From the NCBI GenBank assembly GCA_903828245.1, contig CAIKLP010000053.1, positions 1-38,971 of the forward strand: DNA of 38,971 nt, written 5' to 3'. Below are positions 9,697 through 18,276 of the stretch, piece after piece. The notes beneath the pieces are model-generated. The model was not told where the DNA came from and did not search any database. It worked only from the letters and a program-made list of their open reading frames with translations. The translations under genes and the position numbers were made by a program. The stretch's first letter is position 1; each line of letters opens with the position of its first letter. This stretch comes from an uncultured bacterium (GTDB lineage Bacteria > Bacteroidota > Bacteroidia > Sphingobacteriales > Sphingobacteriaceae).

Positions 9697-10578
9697 ATGT
9701 CAAATACCAATTCAGTAAAACCCAAGAAAACACTTAAAACATTTTATATATCAACCATTTTCAGCATATCGTTGGTTTTGGTGATGGTGGGCTTACTTGG
9801 GCTGATTGTATTACACGGAAAAAATCTTTCCAACTTTGTCAAAGAAAATATTGTGTTAAATGTGGTGATCAAAGAAAACGCAGGGGATAACGAAATTTTT
9901 ACGCTTCAAAGTAATCTAGAAAAAAACGAAAGCATTAAATCAACACAATTTATTAGTAAAGAATCTGCAGCCAAAAACCTATCCAACGATTTAGGAGAAG
10001 ATTTTGTTAAATTTTTAGGATACAATCCGCTGTCGGCTTCTATCGATGTTTATTTAAAAGCAGAATTTGCCAACAAAGAAAGAATACAAAAGCTAGTGAC
10101 TAAGCTTAAGAAAAAAGAAATTGTGAAAGATGTGATTTACCAAGAATCTTTAATTGATATGGTAAACGAAAACTTAAAATCGATTAGCTTAGTGATCATT
10201 GCATTTGGTTTTACATTGCTTTTAATCGCCATTGCATTAATCAACAATACGATCAGATTGGCCATGTATTCTCAACGATTCATCATTAGAAGTATGCAAT
10301 TAGTAGGCGCCACCAAAGGCTTTATTCGTAAGCCTTACATCGTTTCTGGAATGATACATGGCTTACTGGGCGGCATTGTTGCCATACTTTTACTACTGAG
10401 TACTTTATACATTGCTAAAACAGAAATGCCAGAATTAGCCATGTTGCAAAACTATGTAGAATTCGGATTTTTATTTGCTGCTATTATTTTAATGGGCATC
10501 ATCATTTCTATCTTTAGTACTTATTTTGCAGTCAATAAATATTTAAATCAACACATAGACGATCTTTATAAAAAATAA
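9697..10578 (+). CDS. ftsX: Cell-division protein FtsX (permease-like)
   Basis: FtsX works with the ATPase FtsE at the septum, where the pair transmits ATP hydrolysis to peptidoglycan hydrolases. The 293-residue product has the FtsX layout. There is a Lys-rich cytosolic start, a membrane segment at about 22-44, and an extracytoplasmic domain to about 165. Three further membrane segments (about 170-190, 222-243 and 257-280) make up the FtsX/MacB permease domain. The sequence RLAMYSQRFIIRSMQLVGAT, just after the second membrane helix, is a family signature. No ftsE lies nearby, which is common in Bacteroidota. It heads a co-directional operon and ends 2 bases before the DUF3098 gene. Confidence 0.93.
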   Translation: MSNTNSVKPKKTLKTFYISTIFSISLVLVMVGLLGLIVLHGKNLSNFVKENIVLNVVIKENAGDNEIFTLQSNLEKNESIKSTQFISKESAAKNLSNDLGEDFVKFLGYNPLSASIDVYLKAEFANKERIQKLVTKLKKKEIVKDVIYQESLIDMVNENLKSISLVIIAFGFTLLLIAIALINNTIRLAMYSQRFIIRSMQLVGATKGFIRKPYIVSGMIHGLLGGIVAILLLLSTLYIAKTEMPELAMLQNYVEFGFLFAAIILMGIIISIFSTYFAVNKYLNQHIDDLYKK

Positions 10579-10580
10579 TC

Positions 10581-10808
10581 ATGACAAAGAAAACAACAAC
10601 TCAAAATAGCGAAAAAAATACAGATTTCGTTTTTGGAAAAGCAAACTATCAATACCTTATTGCAGGTGTAATTATATTATTTCTTGGGTTTATGTTGATG
10701 AGTGGTACCGAAAATATTTTAGATTTCAGAAAAATTACCCTTGCACCCATTGTTGTATTATTAGGCATCATCACCGTAATTATTGGCATTCTAAAAAAAG
10801 CTAAATAA
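10581..10808 (+). CDS. DUF3098 small membrane protein
   Basis: This 75-residue protein has a polar N-terminus of about 25 residues, then [27 protein letters not shown], a short loop and [20 protein letters not shown]. It therefore has two membrane helices joined by a short hydrophilic loop. The FGKxNY...LGFxLMSG...[11 protein letters not shown] pattern is that of DUF3098, a family that in Bacteroidota sits between ftsX and uppP. Its function is unknown. The tight spacing (2 bases after ftsX, 5 before uppP) makes co-translation with envelope genes likely, and a link to division or cell-wall lipid recycling is only inference from this context. Confidence 0.88.
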   Translation: MTKKTTTQNSEKNTDFVFGKANYQYLIAGVIILFLGFMLMSGTENILDFRKITLAPIVVLLGIITVIIGILKKAK

Positions 10809-10813
10809 GGCTA

Positions 10814-11608
10814 ATGACTTACATTGAAGCCATTATTATTGCAATCGTAGAAGGTTTAACAGAGTTTTTGCCGGTATCTTCTACTGGCCATATGATTATT
10901 ACGACATCCATAATGGGCATTAGTAGCGATCATTTTACTAAACTTTTTACCATTGCCATTCAATTTGGAACTATATTATCGGTTGTGGTATTATACTGGA
11001 AACGATTTTTTCAAAGCCTAGATTTTTATTTTAAATTAATTGCTGGATTTATTCCTGCTGCCGTTTTCGGATTATTATTTTCCGACGCCATAGATGCATT
11101 GTTAGAGAATACTTTTGTTGTTGCGCTTATGCTGATGATTGGCGGTGTGGTATTTATTTTACTTGACAAATGGTTCGAAGCCAGTAATCATCGTGACGAA
11201 CAAGAAATAAAATATCCAAGTGCTTTTAAAATTGGTTTATTTCAATGTATCGCTATGATACCTGGTGTGTCTAGGTCTGCGGCTACCATTATTGGCGGAC
11301 TAACCCAAAAATTATCCAAAAAACAAGCCGCCGAATTTTCTTTTTTCTTAGCAGTGCCCACCATGTTTGCAGCAACCTGCAAAAAAAGTTATGACTATTA
11401 TAAATTAGGCATTACTTTAAATGCACACGATATTAATTTATTGATTATCGGAAATGTAGTTGGTTTTGTAGTGGCGCTTTTTGCTATCAAAACATTTATT
11501 CATTATTTAAGCAATAACGGTTTTAAAATTTTTGGCTATTACCGAATTGCTATTGGCGCTAGCATATTAATATTATATGCTTTAGGCATAAAGATTTCAA
11601 TTAGCTAA
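10814..11608 (+). CDS. uppP: Undecaprenyl-diphosphatase UppP (BacA family)
   Basis: UppP removes a phosphate from undecaprenyl pyrophosphate so that the lipid carrier can be reused for peptidoglycan and surface glycans. Resistance to bacitracin is a known side effect in the family. The 264-residue membrane protein carries both signature motifs: [14 protein letters not shown] at residues 13-26 and [16 protein letters not shown] around 149-164. These hold the Glu, Ser, His and Arg residues of the active site. It has about seven to eight hydrophobic segments. Length and motifs are normal. It is placed between the DUF3098 gene and truB with 5-base and 3-base gaps. Confidence 0.97.
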   Translation: MTYIEAIIIAIVEGLTEFLPVSSTGHMIITTSIMGISSDHFTKLFTIAIQFGTILSVVVLYWKRFFQSLDFYFKLIAGFIPAAVFGLLFSDAIDALLENTFVVALMLMIGGVVFILLDKWFEASNHRDEQEIKYPSAFKIGLFQCIAMIPGVSRSAATIIGGLTQKLSKKQAAEFSFFLAVPTMFAATCKKSYDYYKLGITLNAHDINLLIIGNVVGFVVALFAIKTFIHYLSNNGFKIFGYYRIAIGASILILYALGIKISIS

Positions 11609-11611
11609 AAG

Positions 11612-12343
11612 ATGAGCAAGGCATTCGATTTTGTGAAAGGGGAATTATTATTAATAGATAAGCCATTAACATGGACTTCTTTTGATGTGGTTGGTAAAAT
11701 CAGAAATTCTTTACGAATTAAAAAAATAAAGGTGGGCCATGCCGGCACGCTAGATCCATTGGCCACTGGCCTGTTAATTGTGTGCACCGGAAAACTGACC
11801 AAAGAAGTAGACCTGCACATGGCCGAAGAAAAAGAATATACCGGAACTTTTACCTTAGGCGCCACCACGCCATCTTACGATTTAGAAACAGCCATCGATC
11901 AAACTTTTGAAACTAAACACATTACCGAATCGCTCCTACACGAAACCTGTCAACAATTTATTGGAGAAATTGCACAAGTTTCGCCCTCCTATTCTGCTTT
12001 AAGAATAGACGGGGAACGCGCATACCATAAAGCTCGCCGTGGCGAAACGGTAAATATTAAATCTAGGAATATCACCATCAGCGAATTCGAGATTACGAAT
12101 ATACGCTTACCCGAAATTGATTTTAGGGTTGTTTGTAGCAAAGGAACTTATATTAGATCATTAGCAAACGATTATGGCAAAGCCTTGAATAGTGGCGCGC
12201 ATTTGTCGGCATTAAGAAGAACAAGAAGCGGTGCCTTTAACATTGCCGATGCTTGGAATTTAACCACTTTAATAGACGAGATTTCGGTACAAAGAATTAA
12301 TTGGACTGCAAAAGAAACAATAAGTATCGATGAAAGTTTATAA
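11612..12343 (+). CDS. truB: tRNA pseudouridine(55) synthase TruB
   Basis: TruB converts U55 in the T-loop of nearly all tRNAs to pseudouridine. The 243-residue protein begins with the family motif ELLLIDKPLTWTSFDVV and has GHAGTLDPLATG with catalytic Asp48. Further family blocks are QVSPSYSALRIDGERAYHKAR and KGTYIRSLANDYG. It stops soon after LSALRRTRSGAF, so it has no substantial C-terminal PUA-like domain; such short forms are common in Bacteroidota. The end overlaps the ribF start by 14 bases, which suggests translational coupling. Confidence 0.96.
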   Translation: MSKAFDFVKGELLLIDKPLTWTSFDVVGKIRNSLRIKKIKVGHAGTLDPLATGLLIVCTGKLTKEVDLHMAEEKEYTGTFTLGATTPSYDLETAIDQTFETKHITESLLHETCQQFIGEIAQVSPSYSALRIDGERAYHKARRGETVNIKSRNITISEFEITNIRLPEIDFRVVCSKGTYIRSLANDYGKALNSGAHLSALRRTRSGAFNIADAWNLTTLIDEISVQRINWTAKETISIDESL

Positions 12344-13256
12344 GCACCTTTCGGAGTTTAAGCCCATTAAGAATGCTGTGGTAACAACAGGCACTTTTGA
12401 TGGCGTACATATTGGTCATCAAAAAATTATTAATCGCGTAAAAGAAATTGCTCATCAAATTGCTGGAGAAAGCGTCATCATTACCTTTCATCCACATCCA
12501 AGATTGGTATTATTTCCAGAGGATAACCATTTAAAAATCCTCAATACGCTTCCAGAAAAAATAAAATTACTGGAAGCATCCGGAATAAATCATTTAATCA
12601 TCATACCATTTACCAAAGAGTTTTCGAGATTGAGTTCGGTTGATTTTATTCAACAAATATTAGTAGATCAAATTGGTACTAAAAAATTAGTGATTGGATA
12701 CGACCATCATTTTGGTAAAAATAGAGAAGGTAGTTTCGAGCATTTAAAACACTATGGACCGTCTTATGGTTTCGAAGTGGAAGAAATTCCTAAACAAGAT
12801 ATCAACGATGTTGGCGTGAGTTCTACAAAAATTAGAACAGCTTTGGCACAACACCAAATTGCAATTGCAAATCAATATTTGGGCTATCCATATGCCATTG
12901 AAGGAATTGTGGTCAAAGGAGATCAAATAGGCCGCAGTATTGGCTTTCCAACGGCCAATATACAAATACAAGAAAGCCATAAATTGATTCCAGCCGATGG
13001 CATTTATGCGGTTCATATTGAATGGCAATCCCAAACATACAAGGGCATGTTATATATTGGTGATCGGCCAACCGTTCAAGGAAGTAAAAAAGTAATAGAG
13101 GTAAATATATTTGATTTCGACCAAGAAATTTACGACGAACAAATACAAGTTAAATTAATTCAATACATCAGAGCTGACCAAAAATTTGATTCGCTTGATG
13201 CATTAAAATTGGGTATACAACAAGACGAAATTAATTGCAGAAAAGCATTAAGCTAA
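12330..13256 (+). CDS. ribF: Bifunctional riboflavin kinase / FAD synthetase
   Basis: RibF phosphorylates riboflavin to FMN and then adenylylates FMN to FAD. The 308-residue protein has the N-terminal nucleotidyltransferase domain with TTGTFDGVHIGHQ (residues 19-31, the HxGH-type motif), FHPHP, and GVSSTKIRTAL. The C-terminal flavokinase domain follows, with GRSIGFPTANIQ and KLIPADGIYAVHI. The ATG at 12330 lies inside truB (14-base overlap). Its last 9 bases overlap the 3' end of uvrA on the other strand. ribBA, an earlier step of the same pathway, lies about 15 kb away on the opposite strand. Confidence 0.97.
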   Translation: MKVYKHLSEFKPIKNAVVTTGTFDGVHIGHQKIINRVKEIAHQIAGESVIITFHPHPRLVLFPEDNHLKILNTLPEKIKLLEASGINHLIIIPFTKEFSRLSSVDFIQQILVDQIGTKKLVIGYDHHFGKNREGSFEHLKHYGPSYGFEVEEIPKQDINDVGVSSTKIRTALAQHQIAIANQYLGYPYAIEGIVVKGDQIGRSIGFPTANIQIQESHKLIPADGIYAVHIEWQSQTYKGMLYIGDRPTVQGSKKVIEVNIFDFDQEIYDEQIQVKLIQYIRADQKFDSLDALKLGIQQDEINCRKALS

Positions 13257-16064
13257 TTTCTCTAATAAGAAAGGTCCTGTAATCGAGTCTTTACACTGAG
13301 CCAAGTCCTCTGGCGTTCCTTCAAAAACTAAATTTCCGCCTTTATCTCCGCCTGCAGGACCAATATCTATGACCCAATCGGCCGATTTAACAACTTCTAA
13401 ATTATGTTCGATTACAATAATAGAATTCCCTTGCGCGATTAAGGCATCGAAAGATTTTAATAATTTTTTGATATCGTGAAAATGAAGACCCGTAGTTGGT
13501 TCGTCAAAAATAAATAAGGTATGGGTTTGCGAATTACCTTTTAATAAAAAAGAAGCTAACTTAATGCGCTGTGCTTCCCCACCCGAGAGCGTATTAGACG
13601 ATTGGCCTAAATGAACATAACCTAAACCAACTTCTGCTAAAGGAATAATTCTATTTAATATTTTCTTTTCTTCGGCAAAAAATACAATGGCTTCGTCGAT
13701 GGTTAAATCTAAAATTTCAGAAATATTTTTTTCGAGATAAGTAACTGCCAATACTTCTTGCTTAAATCGTTTTCCATGACACGATTCACAGGTAAGAAAT
13801 ATATCAGCCATGAACTGCATCTCTACTCGCACTTCGCCCTCTCCTTGACACAACTCGCAACGACCCCCATCCACATTAAAAGAAAAATGGGAAGGCTTCA
13901 TTCCTGCTGCTTTTGCGCTGGCTTGACTTGCAAATAAATTTCGAATTTCATCGTATGCCTTTACATAGGTAACCGGATTCGATCTCGAAGATTTTCCAAT
14001 TGGATTTTGATCGACCATTTCTATTTGTTGCACTGATTTATAATCTCCTGCTAAGGAATCAAATAAACCTGTTTGATCGACGGTATAACTTCCAATTGCT
14101 TTTTGCAAAGCAGGCACTAAAATTCTTTTAACTAAACTTGTTTTGCCAGAACCACTCACGCCCGTTACGGCAGTTAAAGTATGTAATGGAAATTTAACAT
14201 CAATGTTTTTTAAATTATTTTCTCTTGCCCCTTTGATCATGACAAACTCCGACCATTTCCTTCTTTGTTTAGGCACTTCAATACTTTCGTGCCCACCTAA
14301 ATATTTTCCAGTCCAGCTTTTTTTGTCTTTAACCAATGCATTGTATTGGCCTTCAAAAATAATTTCGCCCCCATTTCTACCCGCATCAGGACCAATGTCA
14401 ATAATATAATCGGCCGCTTTCATTACTTCTTCGTCGTGCTCTACCACAATAACCGTATTGCCCGTATCGCGCAAAGATTCCATGACAGAAATTAATTTCT
14501 GTGTGTCTTTGGCATGCAGCCCAATACTTGGTTCATCTAAAATATATAAAGAGCCCACCAAACTACTACCCAAAGAAGTGGCTAAATTGATGCGCTGTGA
14601 CTCGCCACCCGAAAGGGTATTCGACAAACGGTTTAAGGTTAAATAACCCAAACCAACATCTTGTAAATAGCGTAATCGATTTTTTATTTCCGCTACAATT
14701 CTTTTCGCAATTTGCGCATCATGCGTATTTAATTTCAAGGAATCAAAAAATTGAGCAATTGTACTTATTGGCATCAATACTAAATCTGTAATAGATTTTT
14801 CTGCAACTTTTACATAATTAGCATCTGGCCTTAACCGACTACCCTTACAATCGGGGCAATTGGTTTTTCCTCTATACCTCGATAACATTACCCTATATTG
14901 AATCTTATAGGTTTGCTCTTCTAATTGTTTAAAGAAATCATTTAAACCCGAAAAATATTTATTACCAGTCCAAAGTAATTGCTGTTCGGCTTGCGTTAAT
15001 TGAAAATAAGAGCGATGAATTGGAAAATCAAATTTGATAGAATGTTTAATAAATACATCTAACCATTCTTTCATTTTTTCTCCACGCCAAGGCGCAATAG
15101 CCCCTTCAAAAACTGATTTACTTTTATCTGGCACCACTAAGTCTTCGTCTATGCCAATTATTTTTCCATAACCTTCGCAACGCTTACAAGCGCCGTATGG
15201 ATTATTGAAACTGAAAAAATTGGCAGAGGGTTCTTCAAAAATAATTCCATCTAATTCAAAGCGATCACAAAATTGATGTGTGCTGGTTTTATCTGCTATG
15301 GTTAATTCGATGATGCAATCGCCATGCCCTTCGAAAAATGCAGTTTGAATAGAGTCTGCTAACCTCGAATGTGTTTCTTCTTCTTGATTCAATACAATTC
15401 TATCAATCAGAATGGCTAATGCTCCTGCTTTTTTGATACTGGTATTTTTAACCGTTTTATCTTCAATTAAATCTTCAATTTTAAAAATAGACTCATTAAA
15501 TCGGACACGCTTATAGCCTTTTTGTAAAAGAATGGCCAACTCTTCTTTCAGGTTTCTGTCTTTTAGTATGGGCAGTGGCGCAAAAACTACACAAAGTGTT
15601 TCGTCGGCTTGGGTATTTAAAAAGGCCATCACCGAATCGACTGTGTCTCGTTTTACCTCATGACCCGAAACAGGCGAGTAAGTTCTACCCACCCTTGCAA
15701 AAAGCAATTTTAAATAATCGTAAATTTCTGTTGATGTACCAACCGTCGATCGGGGATTATTGGCGGTTACTTTTTGTTCAATGGCAATAGCAGGCGCAAT
15801 TCCCTTAATATAATCGACTTCTGGCTTGTTCATTCTGCCCAAAAATTGCCTTGCATAAGAAGACAAGCTCTCGACATACCTTCTTTGCCCCTCGGCATAT
15901 AAAGTATCGAAGGCTAAAGAAGACTTACCAGATCCAGATAGGCCTGTAATAACCACTAATTGGTTTTTAGGGATATTAACAGAAATGTTCTTTAAATTAT
16001 GAACCCTAGCCCCTTTAATCAGTATAAAATCTTTTACATCTAGTTGATTGGCTGTTTTCGACAT
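13248..16064 (-). CDS. uvrA: Excinuclease ABC subunit UvrA
   Basis: UvrA is the damage-recognition ATPase of nucleotide excision repair. With the ATG at 16064 it is 938 residues, a normal length. Both ABC modules are visible: Walker A GLSGSGKSSLAFDTLYAEG in the N-terminal half and GVSGSGKTSLVK in the C-terminal half. Both have LSGGE signatures (NTLSGGESQRINLA and NTLSGGEAQRIKLA). Zinc-finger Cys pairs appear as CKRCEGYG...CPDCKGS and CELCQGEGE...CESCHGKRF. A longer frame starts from TTG at 16100, but a TAnnTTTG promoter element lies inside that extension (16082-16089). The homologous N-terminus also begins at MSKTANQLDVKDFILIKGAR, so 16064 is preferred. The 3' end overlaps ribF by 9 bases. 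Confidence 0.97.
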   Translation of the reverse strand: MSKTANQLDVKDFILIKGARVHNLKNISVNIPKNQLVVITGLSGSGKSSLAFDTLYAEGQRRYVESLSSYARQFLGRMNKPEVDYIKGIAPAIAIEQKVTANNPRSTVGTSTEIYDYLKLLFARVGRTYSPVSGHEVKRDTVDSVMAFLNTQADETLCVVFAPLPILKDRNLKEELAILLQKGYKRVRFNESIFKIEDLIEDKTVKNTSIKKAGALAILIDRIVLNQEEETHSRLADSIQTAFFEGHGDCIIELTIADKTSTHQFCDRFELDGIIFEEPSANFFSFNNPYGACKRCEGYGKIIGIDEDLVVPDKSKSVFEGAIAPWRGEKMKEWLDVFIKHSIKFDFPIHRSYFQLTQAEQQLLWTGNKYFSGLNDFFKQLEEQTYKIQYRVMLSRYRGKTNCPDCKGSRLRPDANYVKVAEKSITDLVLMPISTIAQFFDSLKLNTHDAQIAKRIVAEIKNRLRYLQDVGLGYLTLNRLSNTLSGGESQRINLATSLGSSLVGSLYILDEPSIGLHAKDTQKLISVMESLRDTGNTVIVVEHDEEVMKAADYIIDIGPDAGRNGGEIIFEGQYNALVKDKKSWTGKYLGGHESIEVPKQRRKWSEFVMIKGARENNLKNIDVKFPLHTLTAVTGVSGSGKTSLVKRILVPALQKAIGSYTVDQTGLFDSLAGDYKSVQQIEMVDQNPIGKSSRSNPVTYVKAYDEIRNLFASQASAKAAGMKPSHFSFNVDGGRCELCQGEGEVRVEMQFMADIFLTCESCHGKRFKQEVLAVTYLEKNISEILDLTIDEAIVFFAEEKKILNRIIPLAEVGLGYVHLGQSSNTLSGGEAQRIKLASFLLKGNSQTHTLFIFDEPTTGLHFHDIKKLLKSFDALIAQGNSIIVIEHNLEVVKSADWVIDIGPAGGDKGGNLVFEGTPEDLAQCKDSITGPFLLEKLA

Positions 16065-16081
16065 GCTAATTATTGTGCTTG

Positions 16082-16089
16082 CAAAGCTA
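16082..16089 (-). promoter_or_regulatory. Candidate -7 element (TAGCTTTG) before uvrA
   Basis: On the minus strand the sequence is TAGCTTTG, a full match to TAnnTTTG, 17 bases before the chosen uvrA ATG. No TTTG at the standard 19-base distance was found. Its position argues against the upstream TTG start at 16100. Confidence 0.45.
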
Positions 16090-16295
16090 AAATAACCCAA
16101 GCAAAAAATAGCTTGTTTTACCTTTCTTTTGTAACATATTTAATATTTTTTCAAAAAAATTTTGATTTTCAACTCAATATCCGTTTATTCGTTTAAGTAA
16201 TAATTCAAAATAAACCTAAAAAACCAAAAGGAGGACCATATATAGATTAAAATTCTACACTAATTAACATTTAAATTTTAACGGGAGGAACCATT

Positions 16296-16883
16296 ATGAA
16301 CCGTAAATTAATTAGTGACCAAGAATTAGTCAATCTGTATATTCATGGAGATGAATCTGCTTTAGGCGAATTATTAACCCGTCACAAAACAAAAATCTAT
16401 TCTTCGATTAACTTATTAGTGAAAGATTCTTTTTTAGCAGAAGATATCTTCCAAGACACTTTTATCAAAGTTATTAAAACCCTTAAAGGTGGTAAATACA
16501 ACGAAGAAGGAAAATTTCTTCCTTGGGTAATTCGCATTGCCCATAATTTAGTAATAGACCACTTTAGAAAAGTAAAGCGTACGCCTGTGATTACCAACAG
16601 CGATGGCTTTGACATCTTTGATGTAATTGGCATTGCCGATGAAAATGTAGAAGACAAAATGTTGAGAGCACAAAATCATCAAGATTTAAGGGCTTTTATT
16701 CAATTGCTTCCAGAAGAACAAAAAGAGGTGTTAATTATGAGGCATTACGCTGATTTGAGTTTCAAAGAAATTGCCGATTTAACGGGTGTAAGTATCAATA
16801 CCGCATTAGGCAGAATGCGCTATGCATTAAACAATTTGCGAAAAATGATAGGCGATAAAGAAGTAAGTTTTAAACAACAATAA
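16296..16883 (+). CDS. ECF-type RNA polymerase sigma factor
   Basis: This 195-residue protein has the two-domain ECF sigma layout. Region 2 spans about residues 25-95 (AEDIFQDTFIKVIKTL and FLPWVIRIAHNLVIDHFRKVKR, the -10 recognition part). Region 4 spans about 130-185 (LLPEEQKEVLIMRHYADLSF, KEIADLTGVSINTALGRMRYALNNLRK, a helix-turn-helix for the -35). There is no extra C-terminal domain. The start is well supported: GGGAGGA at 16283-16289 lies 6 bases before the ATG, an unusually strong Shine-Dalgarno for this phylum. The gene diverges from uvrA and is closed by a strong terminator at 16908-16942. Target genes cannot be told from the sequence. Confidence 0.93.
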   Translation: MNRKLISDQELVNLYIHGDESALGELLTRHKTKIYSSINLLVKDSFLAEDIFQDTFIKVIKTLKGGKYNEEGKFLPWVIRIAHNLVIDHFRKVKRTPVITNSDGFDIFDVIGIADENVEDKMLRAQNHQDLRAFIQLLPEEQKEVLIMRHYADLSFKEIADLTGVSINTALGRMRYALNNLRKMIGDKEVSFKQQ

Positions 16884-16907
16884 TTTTTTTTTAGGTTTAT
16901 ATGGTTT

Positions 16908-16942
16908 AAATAGGCTTTTCAAAAGAAAGCCTATTTTTTTTT
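16908..16942 (+). terminator. Intrinsic terminator after the ECF sigma gene
   Basis: A perfect 11-base inverted repeat (AAATAGGCTTT at 16908-16918, its complement at 16926-16936) encloses a 7-base loop and runs into a tract of nine T (16934-16942). It ends the sigma-gene transcript before the next small gene. Confidence 0.9.
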
Positions 16943-17006
16943 ATCCCATTAGAAAATATCTACACCTTTTCTGCGTTTAATTCCCATAAACATAAAAAAA
17001 CGGTCT

Positions 17007-17225
17007 ATGGTAGAAACCTTTACTCAAAATGAACTAATAATGGCCATTTATCACGAATTATCAAGCGATGAAATGGTTGGATTAGAAACCCAATTAAATA
17101 CTAATTTCGAAATAGAAGATAATTTCGATCATTTGCAGGAGATGAAAACAGCATTAGATCAATTAAAAGTGAGTCCAAGGCAAGCTATTATTGATCAAAT
17201 TCTTGCATTTTCTAAATCTATTTAA
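17007..17225 (+). CDS. Small hypothetical protein downstream of the ECF sigma gene
   Basis: This 72-residue acidic protein (MVETFTQNELIMAIYHELSS...) has no signal peptide, membrane segment or Cys/His metal site. It looks mostly helical. The first 35 residues (NELIMAIYHELSSDEMVGLETQL) resemble the opening of anti-sigma zinc-finger-type domains, and the end VSPRQAIIDQILAFSKS resembles a short motif I associate with small proteins that follow this sigma type in related bacteria. A role as a non-zinc anti-sigma partner is therefore possible, but this is inference. Against a simple operon, a strong terminator lies between the sigma gene and this one. Its own terminator follows directly. No promoter was identified in the 64 bases before it. 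It is probably a real gene because terminators frame it closely. Confidence 0.72.
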   Translation: MVETFTQNELIMAIYHELSSDEMVGLETQLNTNFEIEDNFDHLQEMKTALDQLKVSPRQAIIDQILAFSKSI

Positions 17226-17243
17226 TTGTTTCCATTCATTATT

Positions 17244-17280
17244 AAACCCGACTAGCAAATACTAGTCGGGTTTTTGTTTT
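17244..17280 (+). terminator. Intrinsic terminator after the small hypothetical gene
   Basis: A perfect 12-base stem (AAACCCGACTAG at 17244-17255, complement at 17262-17273) with a 6-base loop is followed by TTTTTGTTTTT. It is one of the strongest hairpins in the window and isolates the small gene from nth. Confidence 0.93.
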
Positions 17281-17349
17281 TGAAATTTACCAACATTTTT
17301 TGTGGATATCATTTTTTCTAAAACGCTACTAGAACTGCTACTTTAGCGT

Positions 17350-18000
17350 ATGACAATTAAAGAAAGATACGAAGGTGTTTTGGAAATTTTTGAAAAAAAA
17401 ATGCCCTCTGCAGAAACAGAATTAAGTTATCGTAACCCCTTCGAATTACTAGTCGCAGTCATACTTTCGGCCCAATGTACCGACAAAAGAGTAAACCTAA
17501 TTACTCCAAAATTATTTGAAATTTATCCAGATGTAAATAGCCTAGCTACTGCCACAGTTGCCGATGTTTTTACCATTATTCGCAGCATCAGTTATCCAAA
17601 TAATAAAGCCAAACATTTAATTGGCATGGCGAATATTTTACAAAGCGCATTTAATGGCATCGTCCCATCTGCAACCAATGATTTGCAAAGACTTCCGGGT
17701 GTGGGTAGAAAAACAGCGAATGTTATTTCCTCTGTTATTTTTAATATGCCTACCATGGCGGTAGACACGCATGTGTTTAGGGTTTCGGCAAGAATCGGAT
17801 TAACCAGAAATGCCAAAACGCCTTTAGCCACCGAAAAGCAATTAATCAAACATATTCCAAAAACTAAAGTTCACATTGCCCACCATTGGTTGATTTTACA
17901 TGGAAGATATACTTGTACCGCCCGCAGTCCAAAATGTGAAAACTGCGATTTAATAGCTTTTTGCAAGTATTTTAAAACAAATGGACTGAAATTAGCTTAA
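17350..18000 (+). CDS. nth: Endonuclease III (base-excision repair glycosylase/AP lyase)
   Basis: Nth removes oxidised pyrimidines from DNA and cleaves at the abasic site. The 216-residue protein has the helix-hairpin-helix LQRLPGVGRKTANVI with catalytic Lys121, followed by VDTHVFRVSARIGL with catalytic Asp139. At the C-terminus four Cys with C-x6-C-x2-C-x5-C spacing (Cys189, 196, 199 and 205) bind the 4Fe-4S cluster. Every key residue matches the family within a residue or so of the E. coli numbering. It stands between a terminator and the recA leader, so it probably has its own promoter, though none is convincing. Confidence 0.98.
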   Translation: MTIKERYEGVLEIFEKKMPSAETELSYRNPFELLVAVILSAQCTDKRVNLITPKLFEIYPDVNSLATATVADVFTIIRSISYPNNKAKHLIGMANILQSAFNGIVPSATNDLQRLPGVGRKTANVISSVIFNMPTMAVDTHVFRVSARIGLTRNAKTPLATEKQLIKHIPKTKVHIAHHWLILHGRYTCTARSPKCENCDLIAFCKYFKTNGLKLA

Positions 18001-18147
18001 TTACTAATTATAATCTTTAAATAATGCAATTGTGGAAAGCCTAAAATTGACTGATATTTGATAATATAAAGCAAGGTTAATTTTACTAAAAATAATAGAA
18101 TTGAGGCAATATTGAAGAATGTGGAAAATTATTTTAAAATAAAATAC

Positions 18148-18184
18148 TTTGTTTTAATAGTTTAATTAGGCTTTTTTAGATTTG
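18148..18184 (+). promoter_or_regulatory. Candidate recA promoter (TTTG ... TAGATTTG)
   Basis: A full TAnnTTTG match (TAGATTTG, 18177-18184) lies in the nth-recA gap. A TTTG at 18148-18151 precedes it by 25 bases, longer than the usual 19 or so. The -7 element is convincing and the -33 is doubtful. I saw no clear LexA-like palindrome over it. Confidence 0.45.
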
Positions 18185-18276
18185 TTAACAATAAAAGTTG
18201 CAGATTACAAAAAATGCTATTATTTTTAGCAAAAATTAAAATGAAAAAACAAAAAACGGAACAAAAAACAGAACAA

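Noticed and set aside
16064-16100. TTG start at 16100 for uvrA
   Set aside because: The extension contains a full TAnnTTTG promoter element and is absent from the usual UvrA N-terminus. The ATG at 16064 is better.
18001-18213. Small gene or riboswitch in the nth-recA gap
   Set aside because: The region is very AT-rich, with stops in all frames at short intervals and no strong conserved RNA fold visible; only a candidate recA promoter was kept.
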